A stretch of 64,000 nt of DNA. Origin: a gamma proteobacterium symbiont of Stewartia floridana (GTDB taxonomy: Bacteria; Pseudomonadota; Gammaproteobacteria; Chromatiales; Chromatiaceae). The number at the start of each line of letters is the position of its first letter. Position 1 is the stretch's first letter. The DNA lies in NCBI GenBank assembly GCA_003676145.1, contig NAUB01000022.1, positions 124,001 through 188,000 on the forward strand, written 5' to 3'. Shown here piece after piece: positions 36,819-46,122 of the stretch. Below the pieces are notes generated by a model. The model searched no databases. It saw only the letters and a program-made list of their open reading frames with translations, and was not told the origin of the DNA. The position numbers and the translations under genes were made by a program.

Positions 36819-37868
36819 TCAGCAGATTCTGGGGAGCTGTTCCCCGCTGAGCCAATCGACCACCCGGCTGCCGCCGAACAGGGTCTCCATCTGCACGAAG
36901 TGATGGGGATCCTCAATCACCCGGCCGATAATGGCACTCTCCTTACCCAGTGGATGCGCGCGCATCACCGGCAACAGCCGCTGGGCATCCGCCTCGGAAC
37001 AGATACAGATCAGTTTGCCCTCATTCGCCACATAGAGTGGATCGAGACCCAACAGTTCACAGGCCGATGCCACAGCAGGCTTGACCGGTATCTCGGCCTC
37101 ACTCAACTGCATCCCCACCTGTGACTGCTGCGCCAGTTCATTCAGGGTGGTTGCCAGACCACCCCGGGTCGGGTCGCGCAGACAGTGGATCTCCGGCGCC
37201 ACCGCCACCATCTGTTCAACCAGACTGTGGAGTGCGGCGGAGTCGGAGGTAAGGGAGGTTTCAAATTCCAGGTTCTCCCGGCTCGACATGATGGTGACAC
37301 CATGATCACCCATGCTGCCACTGACGATGATCCGATCCCCTGGAACAGCCCGGTCACCGGAGATGTTGATCCCTGCGGGTACCACTCCGATACCGGTGGT
37401 GGTGATGAAGACACCATCACCCTTACCCTTTTCCACCACCTTGGTATCGCCGGTCACAATAGGTACACCCGCTTCACTGGCAGCCTGACTCATACTGATC
37501 ACGATCTTTTCCAGATCGGCCAGGGGGAAGCCCTCTTCCAGAATGAAACCGGCGGATAGATAGGTGGGACGGGCACCGGACATGGCCACATCATTGATGG
37601 TGCCGTGTACGGCCAGTGAGCCGATATCACCACCAGGGAAAAACAGCGGTGAGATCACATGCCCGTCCACACTCATCACCATACGACCTGCTGCCACATC
37701 GAAGCTGGCCTGATCGTTGGCCTGGCGCAGCAGATCATTGTCGAGATGTTTCAGAAACAGCTCCTGAATCAGCTGGGCCATCGCCCGACCGCCACTGCCA
37801 TGGGTCATATCGACCTTCCCCTGGCGGGTATCGAGACGCAGTGGAAAAGCTTTTAACTGGGCATTCAT
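36819..37868 (-). CDS. hypE: Carbamoyl-dehydrating hydrogenase maturation protein HypE
   Basis: 349-residue PurM-fold ATPase that dehydrates the C-terminal thiocarbamate to thiocyanate, the source of the CN ligands. The C-terminus ends PRIC, giving the essential terminal Cys. The N-terminal motif MTHGSGGRAMAQLI and GDTKVVEKGKGDGVFITTTG form the ATP site. It needs HypF to carbamoylate that Cys, and no hypF is present in this window. It is 25 bases after hypD. Confidence 0.95.
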   Translation of the reverse strand: MNAQLKAFPLRLDTRQGKVDMTHGSGGRAMAQLIQELFLKHLDNDLLRQANDQASFDVAAGRMVMSVDGHVISPLFFPGGDIGSLAVHGTINDVAMSGARPTYLSAGFILEEGFPLADLEKIVISMSQAASEAGVPIVTGDTKVVEKGKGDGVFITTTGIGVVPAGINISGDRAVPGDRIIVSGSMGDHGVTIMSSRENLEFETSLTSDSAALHSLVEQMVAVAPEIHCLRDPTRGGLATTLNELAQQSQVGMQLSEAEIPVKPAVASACELLGLDPLYVANEGKLICICSEADAQRLLPVMRAHPLGKESAIIGRVIEDPHHFVQMETLFGGSRVVDWLSGEQLPRIC

Positions 37869-37893
37869 AACACCACCATCTTTAAATCTTTAT

Positions 37894-39033
37894 TCATGCG
37901 CTTTTAGCCTCCGGTTGACGGAAACGGCCATAACTCCAGTAGGCGGCACAGGCCCCCTCTGAAGAGACCATGCAGGAGCCCATTGGATTGTCCGGGGTAC
38001 AGACCACCCCAAACAGCTTGCAGTCGGTGGGACGTTTCGCGCCGCGCAGGATTGCCGGGCACTCACACCCTTTGACCTCTTTTGCCGGACTGACCGGAAT
38101 CTGAAAACGCTGCTCCGCATCATATTCCTGATAGTCCGCTTTCACTTTCAATGCGCTGTAGGGCACCAGACCCAATCCCCGCCACTCGAAGCTGCGCCGC
38201 AGTTCGAACACTTCCGCCACCAGTCGCTGGGCTTTCTGATTACCCTCACGGGTTACCACCCGGGTGTATTCGTTCTCCACTTCATAGCGCCCTTCATTCA
38301 ATTGACGGATCAACATCAGGGCGGACTGCATCACATCGAGGGGTTCGAAGCCGGCAATCACCACCGGTCTTTGAAACTCCTCGGCAAAAAACTCATAGGG
38401 GCGACTGCCGATCACCGAACTGACATGGGAGGGACCGAAGAAGCCGTGAATCGCCACCGAACCGATCTCTCTGACTTCGGGGGATTCCAGGATGTTCTGA
38501 ATGGCGGCCGGGGTCAGCACATGATTGCAGAACAGGCTGAAATTCTTCAGCCCCTCCCGTTTGGCCTGCTGCAGCGCCACCGCACTGGGAGGTGTGGTGG
38601 TCTCAAAACCGATCGCCAGAAACACCACCTGTCGATCGGGATTCTCCCGGGCAATGTTCAACGCATCCTGGGTGGAGTAGACCATCCTGACATCACCACC
38701 CGCCGCCTTCACCTTGATCAGGCTGTTGCGACCACTGGCCGGCACCCGCAGCAGATCCCCGTAGGTGCAGAGAATCACATCCTCCGCTTCAACCAGATGG
38801 ATGGCATTGTCGATGCGCCCCACCGGCAGCACACAGACCGGACAACCTGGACCATGGATAAAGCGCACATTGTCCGGCATCAGATCCTGCACACCATAGC
38901 GAAAAATCGCATGGGTATGGCCGCCGCAGAACTCCATCAGATGGTAGCTTCTACCAGGATCGACCTCATCCCGAATCGCAGCGGCCAGCTGCCTGGACAG
39001 CTTGTGCTGGCGAAACTCGTCGACATATTTCAT
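37894..39033 (-). CDS. hypD: Hydrogenase maturation protein HypD
   Basis: 379-residue scaffold that assembles Fe(CN)2CO with HypC. Visible conserved elements: MEFCGGHTHAIFRYG, GPGCPVCVLP, FLAIGFETTTPPSA and the C-terminal 4Fe-4S Cys motif in CECPAILRGAKRPTDCKLFG with CTPDNPMGSCMVSSEGACAA. All family motifs are present and length is normal. The start codon overlaps the hypC stop (ATGA). Confidence 0.95.
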   Translation of the reverse strand: MKYVDEFRQHKLSRQLAAAIRDEVDPGRSYHLMEFCGGHTHAIFRYGVQDLMPDNVRFIHGPGCPVCVLPVGRIDNAIHLVEAEDVILCTYGDLLRVPASGRNSLIKVKAAGGDVRMVYSTQDALNIARENPDRQVVFLAIGFETTTPPSAVALQQAKREGLKNFSLFCNHVLTPAAIQNILESPEVREIGSVAIHGFFGPSHVSSVIGSRPYEFFAEEFQRPVVIAGFEPLDVMQSALMLIRQLNEGRYEVENEYTRVVTREGNQKAQRLVAEVFELRRSFEWRGLGLVPYSALKVKADYQEYDAEQRFQIPVSPAKEVKGCECPAILRGAKRPTDCKLFGVVCTPDNPMGSCMVSSEGACAAYWSYGRFRQPEAKSA

Positions 39034-39254
39034 GGGGTCACCCCAGCTTGGGCAAACAGTTCAAGGGTTCGCTCGGCCTCCTCCTCACTCACCTTGTTGA
39101 GGGCATAACCGACATGGATCAAGACAAAGTCACCCACGGTCACATCCTCCACCAGGGCCAGTGAAACCGCTTTCCTGACTTCACCCAGTTCCACCGTGGC
39201 GTTATCAGTCCGTTCATCGATGGCGATAACTTTTGCGGGTATGGCCAGACACAT
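39030..39254 (-). CDS. hypC: Hydrogenase chaperone HypC
   Basis: 74-residue OB-fold chaperone beginning MCLAIPAKVIAIDE; the exposed Cys2 after Met removal coordinates the Fe cofactor that it carries between HypD and the large subunit. A second paralogue, hupF, is encoded at 43884-44186. Normal length, overlapping hypD by 4 bases. Confidence 0.95.
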   Translation of the reverse strand: MCLAIPAKVIAIDERTDNATVELGEVRKAVSLALVEDVTVGDFVLIHVGYALNKVSEEEAERTLELFAQAGVTP

Positions 39255-39301
39255 GTTTGTTCAATCCGTCAGTTAAGTGATACGAAAAAACTGCCGCTGG
39301 A

Positions 39302-40132
39302 CTACTTGGCGATCTTTTTGGGATGTCCGATCAACGCCGTCTGACGGGTGGAGACCAGCCACTGATACCACTCGTCCATGCCTTCACCGGTTTTAGCGGA
39401 GAGCTCAAGCACTCGAATCCGAGGATTGACCTGTTGGGCATACGCGATGCATTGGGCCACATCGAAATCCAGATAGGGCAGCAGGTCGATTTTGTTCAAC
39501 AGCATCAGGTCCGCCGCATGAAACATATCCGGATACTTGATCGGTTTGTCTTCCCCTTCGGTGACGGAGAGAATCGCAACCTTATGAGCCTCACCCAGAT
39601 CGAAGGCGGCGGGACAGACCAGATTACCCACATTCTCGATGAACAGCAGACTGCCATCCTCGGGTTGCAGACTCTCCACCGCATGTCCCACCATATGGCC
39701 ATCCAGATGACACCCTTTGCCGGTGTTGATCTGAATCGCTTTGGCACCGGTACTGCGAATGCGCTCCGCATCGTTGGCGGTCTGCTGATCCCCTTCGATC
39801 ACTGCAACACTGAATTCAGCCTGCATATCTTCAATGGTTCTGGAGAGCAGAGTGGTTTTACCTGAGCCGGGACTGGAGACCAGATTCAATACATGAATCC
39901 CATGCTCACTGAAGTATTGCCGGTTGGCCGCCGCATATTGATTGTTCTTGCCCAGAATATCCTGCTCGATCTGCACCATGCGCGCCTGACTCATACCCGG
40001 TGCATGGGCATGTGCCGGACCCTGGCCATAATCATGGGTATGCTCATGATCATGCTCGTGACTATGGTGGTGATGATGCTGATGATCATCGATGGTTGTT
40101 TCACCTTCACCGCAACCGCAGACTGTGCACAT
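39302..40132 (-). CDS. hypB: Nickel-inserting GTPase HypB
   Basis: 276-residue GTPase delivering nickel to the large subunit together with HypA. The N-terminus has [11 protein letters not shown] (CxxCGC metal site) and a His-rich stretch (about residues 17-45) that can store nickel. The GTPase core shows [16 protein letters not shown] (P-loop), [28 protein letters not shown] and NKIDLL. Family features complete. It lies 86 bases after hypA, a spacer without obvious signals, and 47 bases before hypC. Confidence 0.96.
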   Translation of the reverse strand: MCTVCGCGEGETTIDDHQHHHHHSHEHDHEHTHDYGQGPAHAHAPGMSQARMVQIEQDILGKNNQYAAANRQYFSEHGIHVLNLVSSPGSGKTTLLSRTIEDMQAEFSVAVIEGDQQTANDAERIRSTGAKAIQINTGKGCHLDGHMVGHAVESLQPEDGSLLFIENVGNLVCPAAFDLGEAHKVAILSVTEGEDKPIKYPDMFHAADLMLLNKIDLLPYLDFDVAQCIAYAQQVNPRIRVLELSAKTGEGMDEWYQWLVSTRQTALIGHPKKIAK

Positions 40133-40218
40133 GACTGTTATCCTCTAAACATTAACTGCTTTATGATATTTGGTGCAGCAGGGCCGCACTCGACATTAAT
40201 CTGTTCGTAGTGGATTGG

Positions 40219-40560
40219 TTACTCCACTTCCAACTCTTTGACCCGCATCTCATCGCCCCCGGTGACCTGCAACTGATAACTGCCACAATCGGGACAGGCA
40301 TCGAACCTGGCACTGACATGTACCGGCTTGGCACAGGGCATACACCAGGCCTCACCGGGTAGATCGATGATCTCCAGCTTCGCCCCATCCGCCAGGGTAT
40401 CTTTCATCACCGCATCGAAGCCGAAGCGCATCGCCTCCACCTCCACACCGGAGAGTTCACCAATCTCCAACCAGACGCGCTTCACCTTGCTGAAACCCTG
40501 GCTGGCCGAACTCTCTTCGAGTATCTGCAACACACCTTCACACAATGACATCTCATGCAT
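40219..40560 (-). CDS. hypA: Nickel metallochaperone HypA
   Basis: 113-residue chaperone starting MHEMSLCEGVLQILEE; the N-terminal His2 binds nickel. The zinc site is CMPCAKPV with CPDCGSYQLQV. Partner of HypB. Its start overlaps the hupK stop by one base (TGATG arrangement). Confidence 0.96.
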   Translation of the reverse strand: MHEMSLCEGVLQILEESSASQGFSKVKRVWLEIGELSGVEVEAMRFGFDAVMKDTLADGAKLEIIDLPGEAWCMPCAKPVHVSARFDACPDCGSYQLQVTGGDEMRVKELEVE

Positions 40561-41741
40561 CAGACCAGCTCCAGTTGGAATCCGACGCAGGGATCGACCG
40601 CACTGATCAACTGCTCCGCCTGTTGCAGCAATCGCTTTTCATGTTTCGCGGAGAGGGTTTTCAGCCCCTGACAGACCACCCCCTGGGGATGAAAATTCCA
40701 CTCTGTCGGTGCCACGATCTGATATTGATGGATCTTTCCCTGTTGTTGCACAGCCCGATGGAAGAGACGTCCTCTGGCCGCTTCAACTTCACCCAGCCCC
40801 TGATTCGGCGAGTCCGTTTCACTGCTTTTTTCAAATGACCCTGCTGAACCCGTCAGTGTACGCAATTGCCGGCTCAGTCTTGCGGGCAGGGAAGCCAGCT
40901 CCAACAGCCTGGCAACCAGACGCGGAATCACTCCCTGACCAAAGTTCTGCATCAATTGCACGATCAAGGGATGGTTCAACTGGCGGGTGAGTGGACCGGT
41001 CTCGTAGATCCGACCATGCCAATCGGGCGCTGCGATAAAGGCATCTGCATCCGCTTCCGACAAGCGCTGACAAACTTCCCGATGATCCAATTGCGGCAAA
41101 GCTTCAGCACCCCAGTCGCCCCGGTCATTGTCAGTCTGCTCGCAGAGGTCTCTGAGTAACGTTGCCGCCAGGGTATCGCTCTTTTCGAGCCAGCGGTCAA
41201 ATGCCTGCTGATCCTCAAGCCCATACCACTCTGCCGGTGAGACAGCGAAAATCTTCTCATGACAGAGCTTGTCGATACGCTGAATGATCGACTCGATGGC
41301 TGCTGCATCAAAATTAATATTCGGTTTCAGGGTGAAGCTGTCGCCCTTTCGAAAGCAAGCCAGTCTCGCGTCACTCATCAGGGTCGCAAGGGTTGCCAGG
41401 TGATCCCGACTGAGCGCTGATTCAGAGTGATTGGACCAGTCTGTCATGATACGCCACAGATGCTCCCTCGCCGTCTCCACATTCACCAGCATCTGTTCAA
41501 GCAACTCAATCCGCCAATCTGCTGCAATCCCGGTTGCCTGACGGCAGGCCTTGACCGCCGCGGCCGACTGTGCGGTTGCACAGACACTGTAGAGCATGGG
41601 AATCATGCTCAGCAGTTCATCAACCGGTTTACCAGAAAAAATTTTGGGTAGATTCAATGGTCGGGTTGAGTTGATCACAACCTGGCTTACCCGCTCATCC
41701 TGACAGGTGAGTTCGATCCTGATTTCACCCTCGATACTCAC
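40560..41741 (-). CDS. hupK: HupK, hydrogenase large-subunit-like maturation scaffold
   Basis: 393-residue protein related to hydrogenase large subunits but lacking the Ni ligands. The L1 equivalent is YSVCATAQSAAA with one Cys, and the L2 equivalent is VDPCVGFQLEL. Such HupK proteins are thought to hold the Fe(CN)2CO cofactor during transfer to the large subunit, mainly in oxygen-exposed hydrogenase systems. The start is a GTG overlapping the hupJ stop (GTGA). A catalytic role is excluded by the missing ligands. Confidence 0.9.
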   Translation of the reverse strand: MSIEGEIRIELTCQDERVSQVVINSTRPLNLPKIFSGKPVDELLSMIPMLYSVCATAQSAAAVKACRQATGIAADWRIELLEQMLVNVETAREHLWRIMTDWSNHSESALSRDHLATLATLMSDARLACFRKGDSFTLKPNINFDAAAIESIIQRIDKLCHEKIFAVSPAEWYGLEDQQAFDRWLEKSDTLAATLLRDLCEQTDNDRGDWGAEALPQLDHREVCQRLSEADADAFIAAPDWHGRIYETGPLTRQLNHPLIVQLMQNFGQGVIPRLVARLLELASLPARLSRQLRTLTGSAGSFEKSSETDSPNQGLGEVEAARGRLFHRAVQQQGKIHQYQIVAPTEWNFHPQGVVCQGLKTLSAKHEKRLLQQAEQLISAVDPCVGFQLELV

Positions 41742-42328
41742 TGCTCACTGTCCTGATGAATCGCACCACGCAGCAGATCGCGACGACTCACTGGTTGCTG
41801 CAGACGATCACTGATGGCGACTGAGCGATCCTGCTCAGGGGATTCAGGAGTAACTACTTCATCCTGCTCCTCTTCCCCATGCCAACGACGATTGATCTCA
41901 CTTTCGCAGGTCGAGAGACCATCCTGGTTTTCCTCATCCATGATTCCCAGCATGACCTGTTTGGCGGTACTAACCGCTGTCTGCTGATCATCGAACTCAA
42001 ATACCGGGGAAAAAAGCGAACACATCTGATAGCGACCAATGCCCTCCTCTTCACCCAGGATGAACTCATAGGGTCCGGAAGGAAACTGATAGGTCTGCTT
42101 GTCACCGATCTGCTCATCAGACCAACTATCCCCTTCATGGGGTATCAGCATCAGGTTCATGAACCAGGGGGTGATCAATACCCCAAGACAGAGATCCTGC
42201 CACTGGCGAAAGCCAACCGCTTCCACCTGCAAGGCGGGATTCAACAGCGGCAGCCCCTGCATACGCTGCTGCTCGATCTTGCGAAACTGCACTTCCAACC
42301 CTTCGATGATGTAGTCGGGGCAGATCAT
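41738..42328 (-). CDS. hupJ: HupJ / HybE-type hydrogenase assembly chaperone
   Basis: 196-residue protein of the HybE family. Conserved parts: MQGLPLLNPALQVEAVGFRQ, LGVLITPWFMNLMLIPHE and SGPYEFILGEEEGIGRYQMC. HybE proteins bind the large subunit or prevent early Tat export. The C-terminal third (from about 145) is charged and low in conservation. It overlaps hupI and hupK by 4 bases on each side. Confidence 0.9.
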   Translation of the reverse strand: MICPDYIIEGLEVQFRKIEQQRMQGLPLLNPALQVEAVGFRQWQDLCLGVLITPWFMNLMLIPHEGDSWSDEQIGDKQTYQFPSGPYEFILGEEEGIGRYQMCSLFSPVFEFDDQQTAVSTAKQVMLGIMDEENQDGLSTCESEINRRWHGEEEQDEVVTPESPEQDRSVAISDRLQQPVSRRDLLRGAIHQDSEQ

Positions 42329-42552
42329 GCTTCCTCCTGAAGCACCATGAACTCATGCTTCTTGCCATCACAGTTGGGACAGCTCCAATGGTCGGGCAGT
42401 TGTGAGAAGGGCGTGCCTGGTGGTATCTGCCAGTAGTCATCACCCTCACTCGGATCGTAGACATACCAGCAGATCTTACACTCCAGGCGGCTGCCATCCT
42501 GCAACTTCTGATTGTCGCCACCATAGGAACCGGCAAAGAATTCCGTGTTCAC
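42325..42552 (-). CDS. hupI: Rubredoxin HupI
   Basis: 75-residue rubredoxin with the two Fe-binding motifs CKICWYVY and CPNCDGKKHEF. Hydrogenase-linked rubredoxins help mature HupS/HupL under oxygen. The start is a GTG overlapping the hupH stop (GTGA); residues 1-20 are a short non-conserved lead. Confidence 0.95.
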   Translation of the reverse strand: MNTEFFAGSYGGDNQKLQDGSRLECKICWYVYDPSEGDDYWQIPPGTPFSQLPDHWSCPNCDGKKHEFMVLQEEA

Positions 42553-43421
42553 AGATAGGCCTCCAGAATCTCACTCAGACGCTCTGCACTGTCCTGTACG
42601 TCTTCATGAGCAGCGGCGGCAACCGCTGGTATGGCACCGATTTCGATGGTATTCAGAATATTCTTGTCCTGTGAGTTGAAGTACTGCACCCACCAGACAT
42701 TCTGCACAGCGGTACTGGTGATCCGGCAGTTGCCGTAACCCCGGGAGAGTATGGTGAGTGGACCTTTACCCAACACACGGGTCAGGAACTCGATGTCCGC
42801 TTCGGTTTGCGGTAACAGGGTCAGGTTGATGATGTGGTTGTCTTTGCCAGGTCTGAACTCCGCAACCTTGTCATTGATCTCTGCCAACAAGGGTGGCGCA
42901 TTGATCACCCCATCCGGGATCGAGTCGCGCTGATGCTCCACCCGATGAGCCGCCTGTTTGAATACGTGACGCTGACTCAACCTGGGCACATAGGCCACTT
43001 CCACCGTATCCGCTGTAACTTCATCGGCATCATTGTAGTAGCGCACCCGCCAGAGTCCCGCCATAACCGATTCCTGAATCCGTGCAGTGGTGTCGGATGA
43101 TTCATAGAGCATACTCACTTCACCCTCACCAAGCACCTGGTCGATCAGCTGTTTGTCAGCGGCATCCAGATGATTGATATCGATGTATTCCGGTGTCACC
43201 TGTCTGGCTTTTGCCTGTTGTTTCAAGATTTCATCGAGCTGTTTCAATACCGCCATCCCATCCTGCAGTTTGCTGACATCTTCCACATCCTGCAGAGTAG
43301 GCATACTGAAAGTGGACATCTCATCAGGCAACTGCAGGATCTCCAGATCTGCCCCATCCTCTTCGGCAGGTTGTGAGCCGGGTCCGCTGACTGTGACTGG
43401 TATTTGGATCTCGTTCATACT
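42549..43421 (-). CDS. hupH: Hydrogenase expression/assembly protein HupH
   Basis: 290-residue protein of the HupH/HyaF family. It holds two copies of a similar module: VLGEGEVSMLYESSDT with MAGLWRVRYYN (first) and VLGKGPLTILSRGYGN with VWWVQYFNSQDKNIL (second). Family members assist small-subunit maturation. I start at the ATG at 43421 (GGGG upstream); a GTG at 43457 would overlap hupG. Confidence 0.9.
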   Translation of the reverse strand, partial: SMNEIQIPVTVSGPGSQPAEEDGADLEILQLPDEMSTFSMPTLQDVEDVSKLQDGMAVLKQLDEILKQQAKARQVTPEYIDINHLDAADKQLIDQVLGEGEVSMLYESSDTTARIQESVMAGLWRVRYYNDADEVTADTVEVAYVPRLSQRHVFKQAAHRVEHQRDSIPDGVINAPPLLAEINDKVAEFRPGKDNHIINLTLLPQTEADIEFLTRVLGKGPLTILSRGYGNCRITSTAVQNVWWVQYFNSQDKNILNTIEIGAIPAVAAAAHEDVQDSAERLSEILEAYL

Positions 43422-43434
43422 GGTTACCCCGGGT

Positions 43435-43866
43435 TTAATGGCAGTGGGAATCGGCACTGACCACTGGAATATTGATCGGTTTGACGGTTGCAGGTTCAGC
43501 GCTCAGCAGACGCTCGATCTCCGCCAGATAGACATCCCAATCCTGCATTTTTGAAATCGCCCCCACATAGGCCCCATCCTTGAGCATGACCAATGATGGC
43601 CAACCATCAAATGGAAAACGGGCATGCAGTTGATGTTCCGCACTACGCGCCACCACAGCGACCTGAAAGCGTTCAGCAAAGGCATCCATCAATAGGGGTA
43701 TGACTACCGCCACATCATTGCTCTCCGGAAACTGTTGCGGGTTTTCAGTGAAAAACAGCAGTGTATGGCTCTGCTTGGCGGCAAAGTCTTCGAGTGTCTG
43801 CTCATCGACCAGGGGGACGGCCCGCTGTTCCATAAGTGCATTGATTAAAGCTGATGACATCGCCAT
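43435..43866 (-). CDS. hupG: Hydrogenase assembly protein HupG (HyaE family, thioredoxin-like)
   Basis: 143-residue thioredoxin-fold protein without a CxxC active site. It shows TLLFFTENPQQFPESNDVAVVIP and FDGWPSLVMLKDGAYVGAIS. HyaE/HupG proteins bind the small subunit before Tat export. A short His-containing tail ends the chain. It lies 17 bases after hupF. Confidence 0.9.
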   Translation of the reverse strand: MAMSSALINALMEQRAVPLVDEQTLEDFAAKQSHTLLFFTENPQQFPESNDVAVVIPLLMDAFAERFQVAVVARSAEHQLHARFPFDGWPSLVMLKDGAYVGAISKMQDWDVYLAEIERLLSAEPATVKPINIPVVSADSHCH

Positions 43867-43883
43867 CTCCTGTTAAGTGTTAT

Positions 43884-44186
43884 CTACTGCTTTGGCCTGA
43901 GGTGTTCAGGCAGTTCAGGTGTTCTGTCGACCAGATCCGCAAACAGATGATCAACCTCTGATTCACCGCTCAATGCCAGGTCGAGTGCTTGCAGAGCCTG
44001 GCTGATCTGCTCAGCACGTTGTTCACTCAGCACCTCTCTGGCACTGTTGAGAAACACCAGCAGCCAACTGCCCACCGGTTGATCGCCCACCAGCAGGGTA
44101 TCGACTCTGCGACTTTCACCCATCCCCTGACAGAGGGCCGTGGTGCCTTCCGTTGAGACCACTTGCATGGGAATCCCGATACACAC
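43884..44186 (-). CDS. hupF: HupF, HypC-like hydrogenase chaperone
   Basis: 100-residue HypC/HupF family protein with the N-terminal MCIGIPMQV, so Cys2 is available. It is longer at the C-terminus than HypC. HupF proteins stabilise HupL under oxygen. Translation starts at a GTG that overlaps the hupD TAG by one base (TAGTG). Confidence 0.93.
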   Translation of the reverse strand: MCIGIPMQVVSTEGTTALCQGMGESRRVDTLLVGDQPVGSWLLVFLNSAREVLSEQRAEQISQALQALDLALSGESEVDHLFADLVDRTPELPEHLRPKQ

Positions 44187-44905
44187 TAGTCGCTCTCTCC
44201 CTGACGGTACTTATCGAGATGGGCATCCACATCGACGCTGACAGCACCGCCTTGTATATCAACCGGTCGATAGGCCAGATCAAAGGCGTCTGATTGCAAC
44301 ACCCGGGCATCTCCCGCCCGGCAGGCAGATTCATCGGATGGACGTTCCGCTTCATAGGTTTGCATATCGGATATGGCGCCCTGCACCAGCGTGTCAGGTG
44401 TCAATGGTCGATCTCGACGCTCGGCCTGAATGCCGAAGTCCTTCAGATAGTTCAGAACCAGGTCGATGGCCGGTTCGATCTGTTCGCGCACCTTCGGTCT
44501 CAAGCTGCCGCCGTAATCCTCCAACTCCTCGGGCTGAACGCCAACCAGCAACAGATGCTGCGGGTAGTCACCCAGCATCTCAGCCATCGCCAGCACTTCC
44601 TGAAATCCGGTCTGATGAAGACTCACCTTCTTCGCCCCGAGGAACTTGGGCACCTGATCCCCTTCGACCCGCTTCAGGCTTCCACCAGGCAGACCGTAAT
44701 CCACCGCATCGAACACCACCAACACATCCGCTTCACGGATATGCTGCACCAGGTAGATACCCTGGGTACCCCCATCCATCAATCGCACATTGGCTGGAAA
44801 CCGGTAGTTTCGCTGCAGAGTCTCCAGGGCGCGCACACCGAAGCCCTCATCGGCCCAAAGCAGATTGCCGATGCCGAGAATCAAAACGGAAGGTGTTTCA
44901 CTCAT
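44186..44905 (-). CDS. hupD: Hydrogenase maturation endopeptidase HupD
   Basis: 239-residue protease that removes the C-terminal extension of HupL after nickel insertion. Motifs: LILGIGNLLWADEGFGV (Glu19 region, Ni ligand), FDAVDYGLPGG (Asp) and VSLHQTGFQEVLA (His). It is about 40 residues longer than E. coli HyaD at the C-terminus. First gene after the internal terminator, with a sigma-54 promoter 43 bases upstream of its ATG. Confidence 0.94.
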   Translation of the reverse strand: MSETPSVLILGIGNLLWADEGFGVRALETLQRNYRFPANVRLMDGGTQGIYLVQHIREADVLVVFDAVDYGLPGGSLKRVEGDQVPKFLGAKKVSLHQTGFQEVLAMAEMLGDYPQHLLLVGVQPEELEDYGGSLRPKVREQIEPAIDLVLNYLKDFGIQAERRDRPLTPDTLVQGAISDMQTYEAERPSDESACRAGDARVLQSDAFDLAYRPVDIQGGAVSVDVDAHLDKYRQGESD

Positions 44906-44941
44906 CTGCAGGTCCTGTGTTGGTGATTGCTGTTATCAGCA

Positions 44942-45166
44942 GTGGTTTGCAAACCACGCGCCAATCCCCGACAGACTGAATTAGTTATTGTTTTTATTGG
45001 TTTTTATCGGATAAACCCAGCCAACCCGCCGGACCAGAGTGGTAACTTAAATACCACATCTGTTCAATTCTGGAAGGATAGTTTGCGTTTTTGGTACAGA
45101 AACCACTTTTTCAGGGGTTTTCAGAGCAATCTACAGAAAGGGTGGTGGTAACTTGATAATCACCAC
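44942..45166. repeat. Three GTGGT...ACCAC palindromes upstream of hupD
   Basis: Inverted repeats with GTGGT/ACCAC ends lie at 44942-44957 (no gap, perfect), 45039-45057 (GTGGTA-N7-TACCAC) and 45145-45166 (GTGGT-N12-ACCAC). The first overlaps the sigma-54 promoter. The other two are at positions suited to an enhancer or repressor. The protein that would bind them is unknown. Confidence 0.5.
44948..44963 (-). promoter_or_regulatory. Sigma-54 promoter of the hupD operon
   Basis: On the minus strand TGGCGCG-TGGT-TTGCA differs from TGGCACG-N4-TTGCA at one base and keeps GG and GC at the correct spacing. The start site would be near 44937, about 30 bases before the hupD ATG. It overlaps a perfect palindrome, GTGGTTTGCAAACCAC (44942-44957). 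Confidence 0.8.
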
Positions 45167-45250
45167 ACTTTAACTGAGGGATATCGGTTTTCAGCGGCAC
45201 AGGATTCAACCGGCATCACCACCAGTCTATCCAGCTGATGCAAGCCTGAA

Positions 45251-45276
45251 TAAAAAAAAGCGCGGGGATCGCGCTT
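45251..45276 (-). terminator. Rho-independent terminator after hupC
   Basis: On the minus strand AAGCGCG-ATCCC-CGCGCTT is followed by a T run (45259-45252). It lies 56 bases beyond the hupC stop and ends the structural-gene transcript, so hupD and later genes need their own promoter. Confidence 0.88.
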
Positions 45277-45331
45277 AACAATCGGCGGTTTACAGCCATC
45301 CCTGGCCACGCCGGAGGGTTTCACAAAAAAA

Positions 45332-46015
45332 TCAGGGGCGATCGTCTTTGAACATGCGCCAACCGCTGATCATGGTACTGATCAGACTCTGACGGGAGAC
45401 GATATCCTCACGGATCGCCACGTAGACATGGATGATCACAAACACCACGATGATCCACATCCCCCAGTGGTGCCAGAGACGTACATCCTGGCTCTGTCCA
45501 ACCAGCGGGATCAGCCAACCGAACAGTTGATCCTGCCAGCTGCCCAGGCCGGTCTGCTCTGCATAGAGCGAGAAACCGGTGAGTACCATGGCGATACCAC
45601 CCACGGTAATGATCGCCACCATGGTGATGTGTGCCAATGGGTTGTGACCTTCATACTTCCTCGGCTCTTTTTCCAGAAAGGCATACCAACGTACTTCATG
45701 TACCAGTTCCTTCCAGAATGAGAGCCGATAGAATGGCAGATGGAAAAGTTCACGGGAGTGCTCATTACCGACAAACGCCCAATAGATCCTGCCGAGGAAT
45801 CCGACAGTAAAGATATAAGCGGCTGCAAAATGGGCAAATCGCATATAACCCATCACGAAATGATCACTTGCCTCGCCCGGTAAGGTGGGTAGAGGATTGG
45901 CAATAAAATAGCCGGTTACCGCAAGCACAAATATCGCCAGCGCATTTATCCAATGCCATAATCTGACAGGGGCTTCATAAACATAGACAGCAGTGCGTTT
46001 AACGGTCGTTTGCAT
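45332..46015 (-). CDS. hupC: Hydrogenase b-type cytochrome subunit
   Basis: 227-residue membrane diheme cytochrome b that anchors HupSL and passes electrons from H2 to quinone. Four hydrophobic helices are visible with His residues in PVRLWHWINALAIF, FAHFAAAYIFTVGFL, and HHWGMWIIVVFVIIHVYVAI. The cytoplasmic loop EPRKYEGHNPLAH is typical of HupC/HyaC. It starts 107 bases after the small membrane protein. Confidence 0.95.
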   Translation of the reverse strand: MQTTVKRTAVYVYEAPVRLWHWINALAIFVLAVTGYFIANPLPTLPGEASDHFVMGYMRFAHFAAAYIFTVGFLGRIYWAFVGNEHSRELFHLPFYRLSFWKELVHEVRWYAFLEKEPRKYEGHNPLAHITMVAIITVGGIAMVLTGFSLYAEQTGLGSWQDQLFGWLIPLVGQSQDVRLWHHWGMWIIVVFVIIHVYVAIREDIVSRQSLISTMISGWRMFKDDRP

Positions 46016-46122
46016 TGGCGTCTCTCCTGAATCTATTTATTATGATCATCTGTTGAATACCGGACATTGCTGATCATGCGGCGCAGCCGCAGCCCAGCTC
46101 CCGCCACACCCGGAAAATGTTT

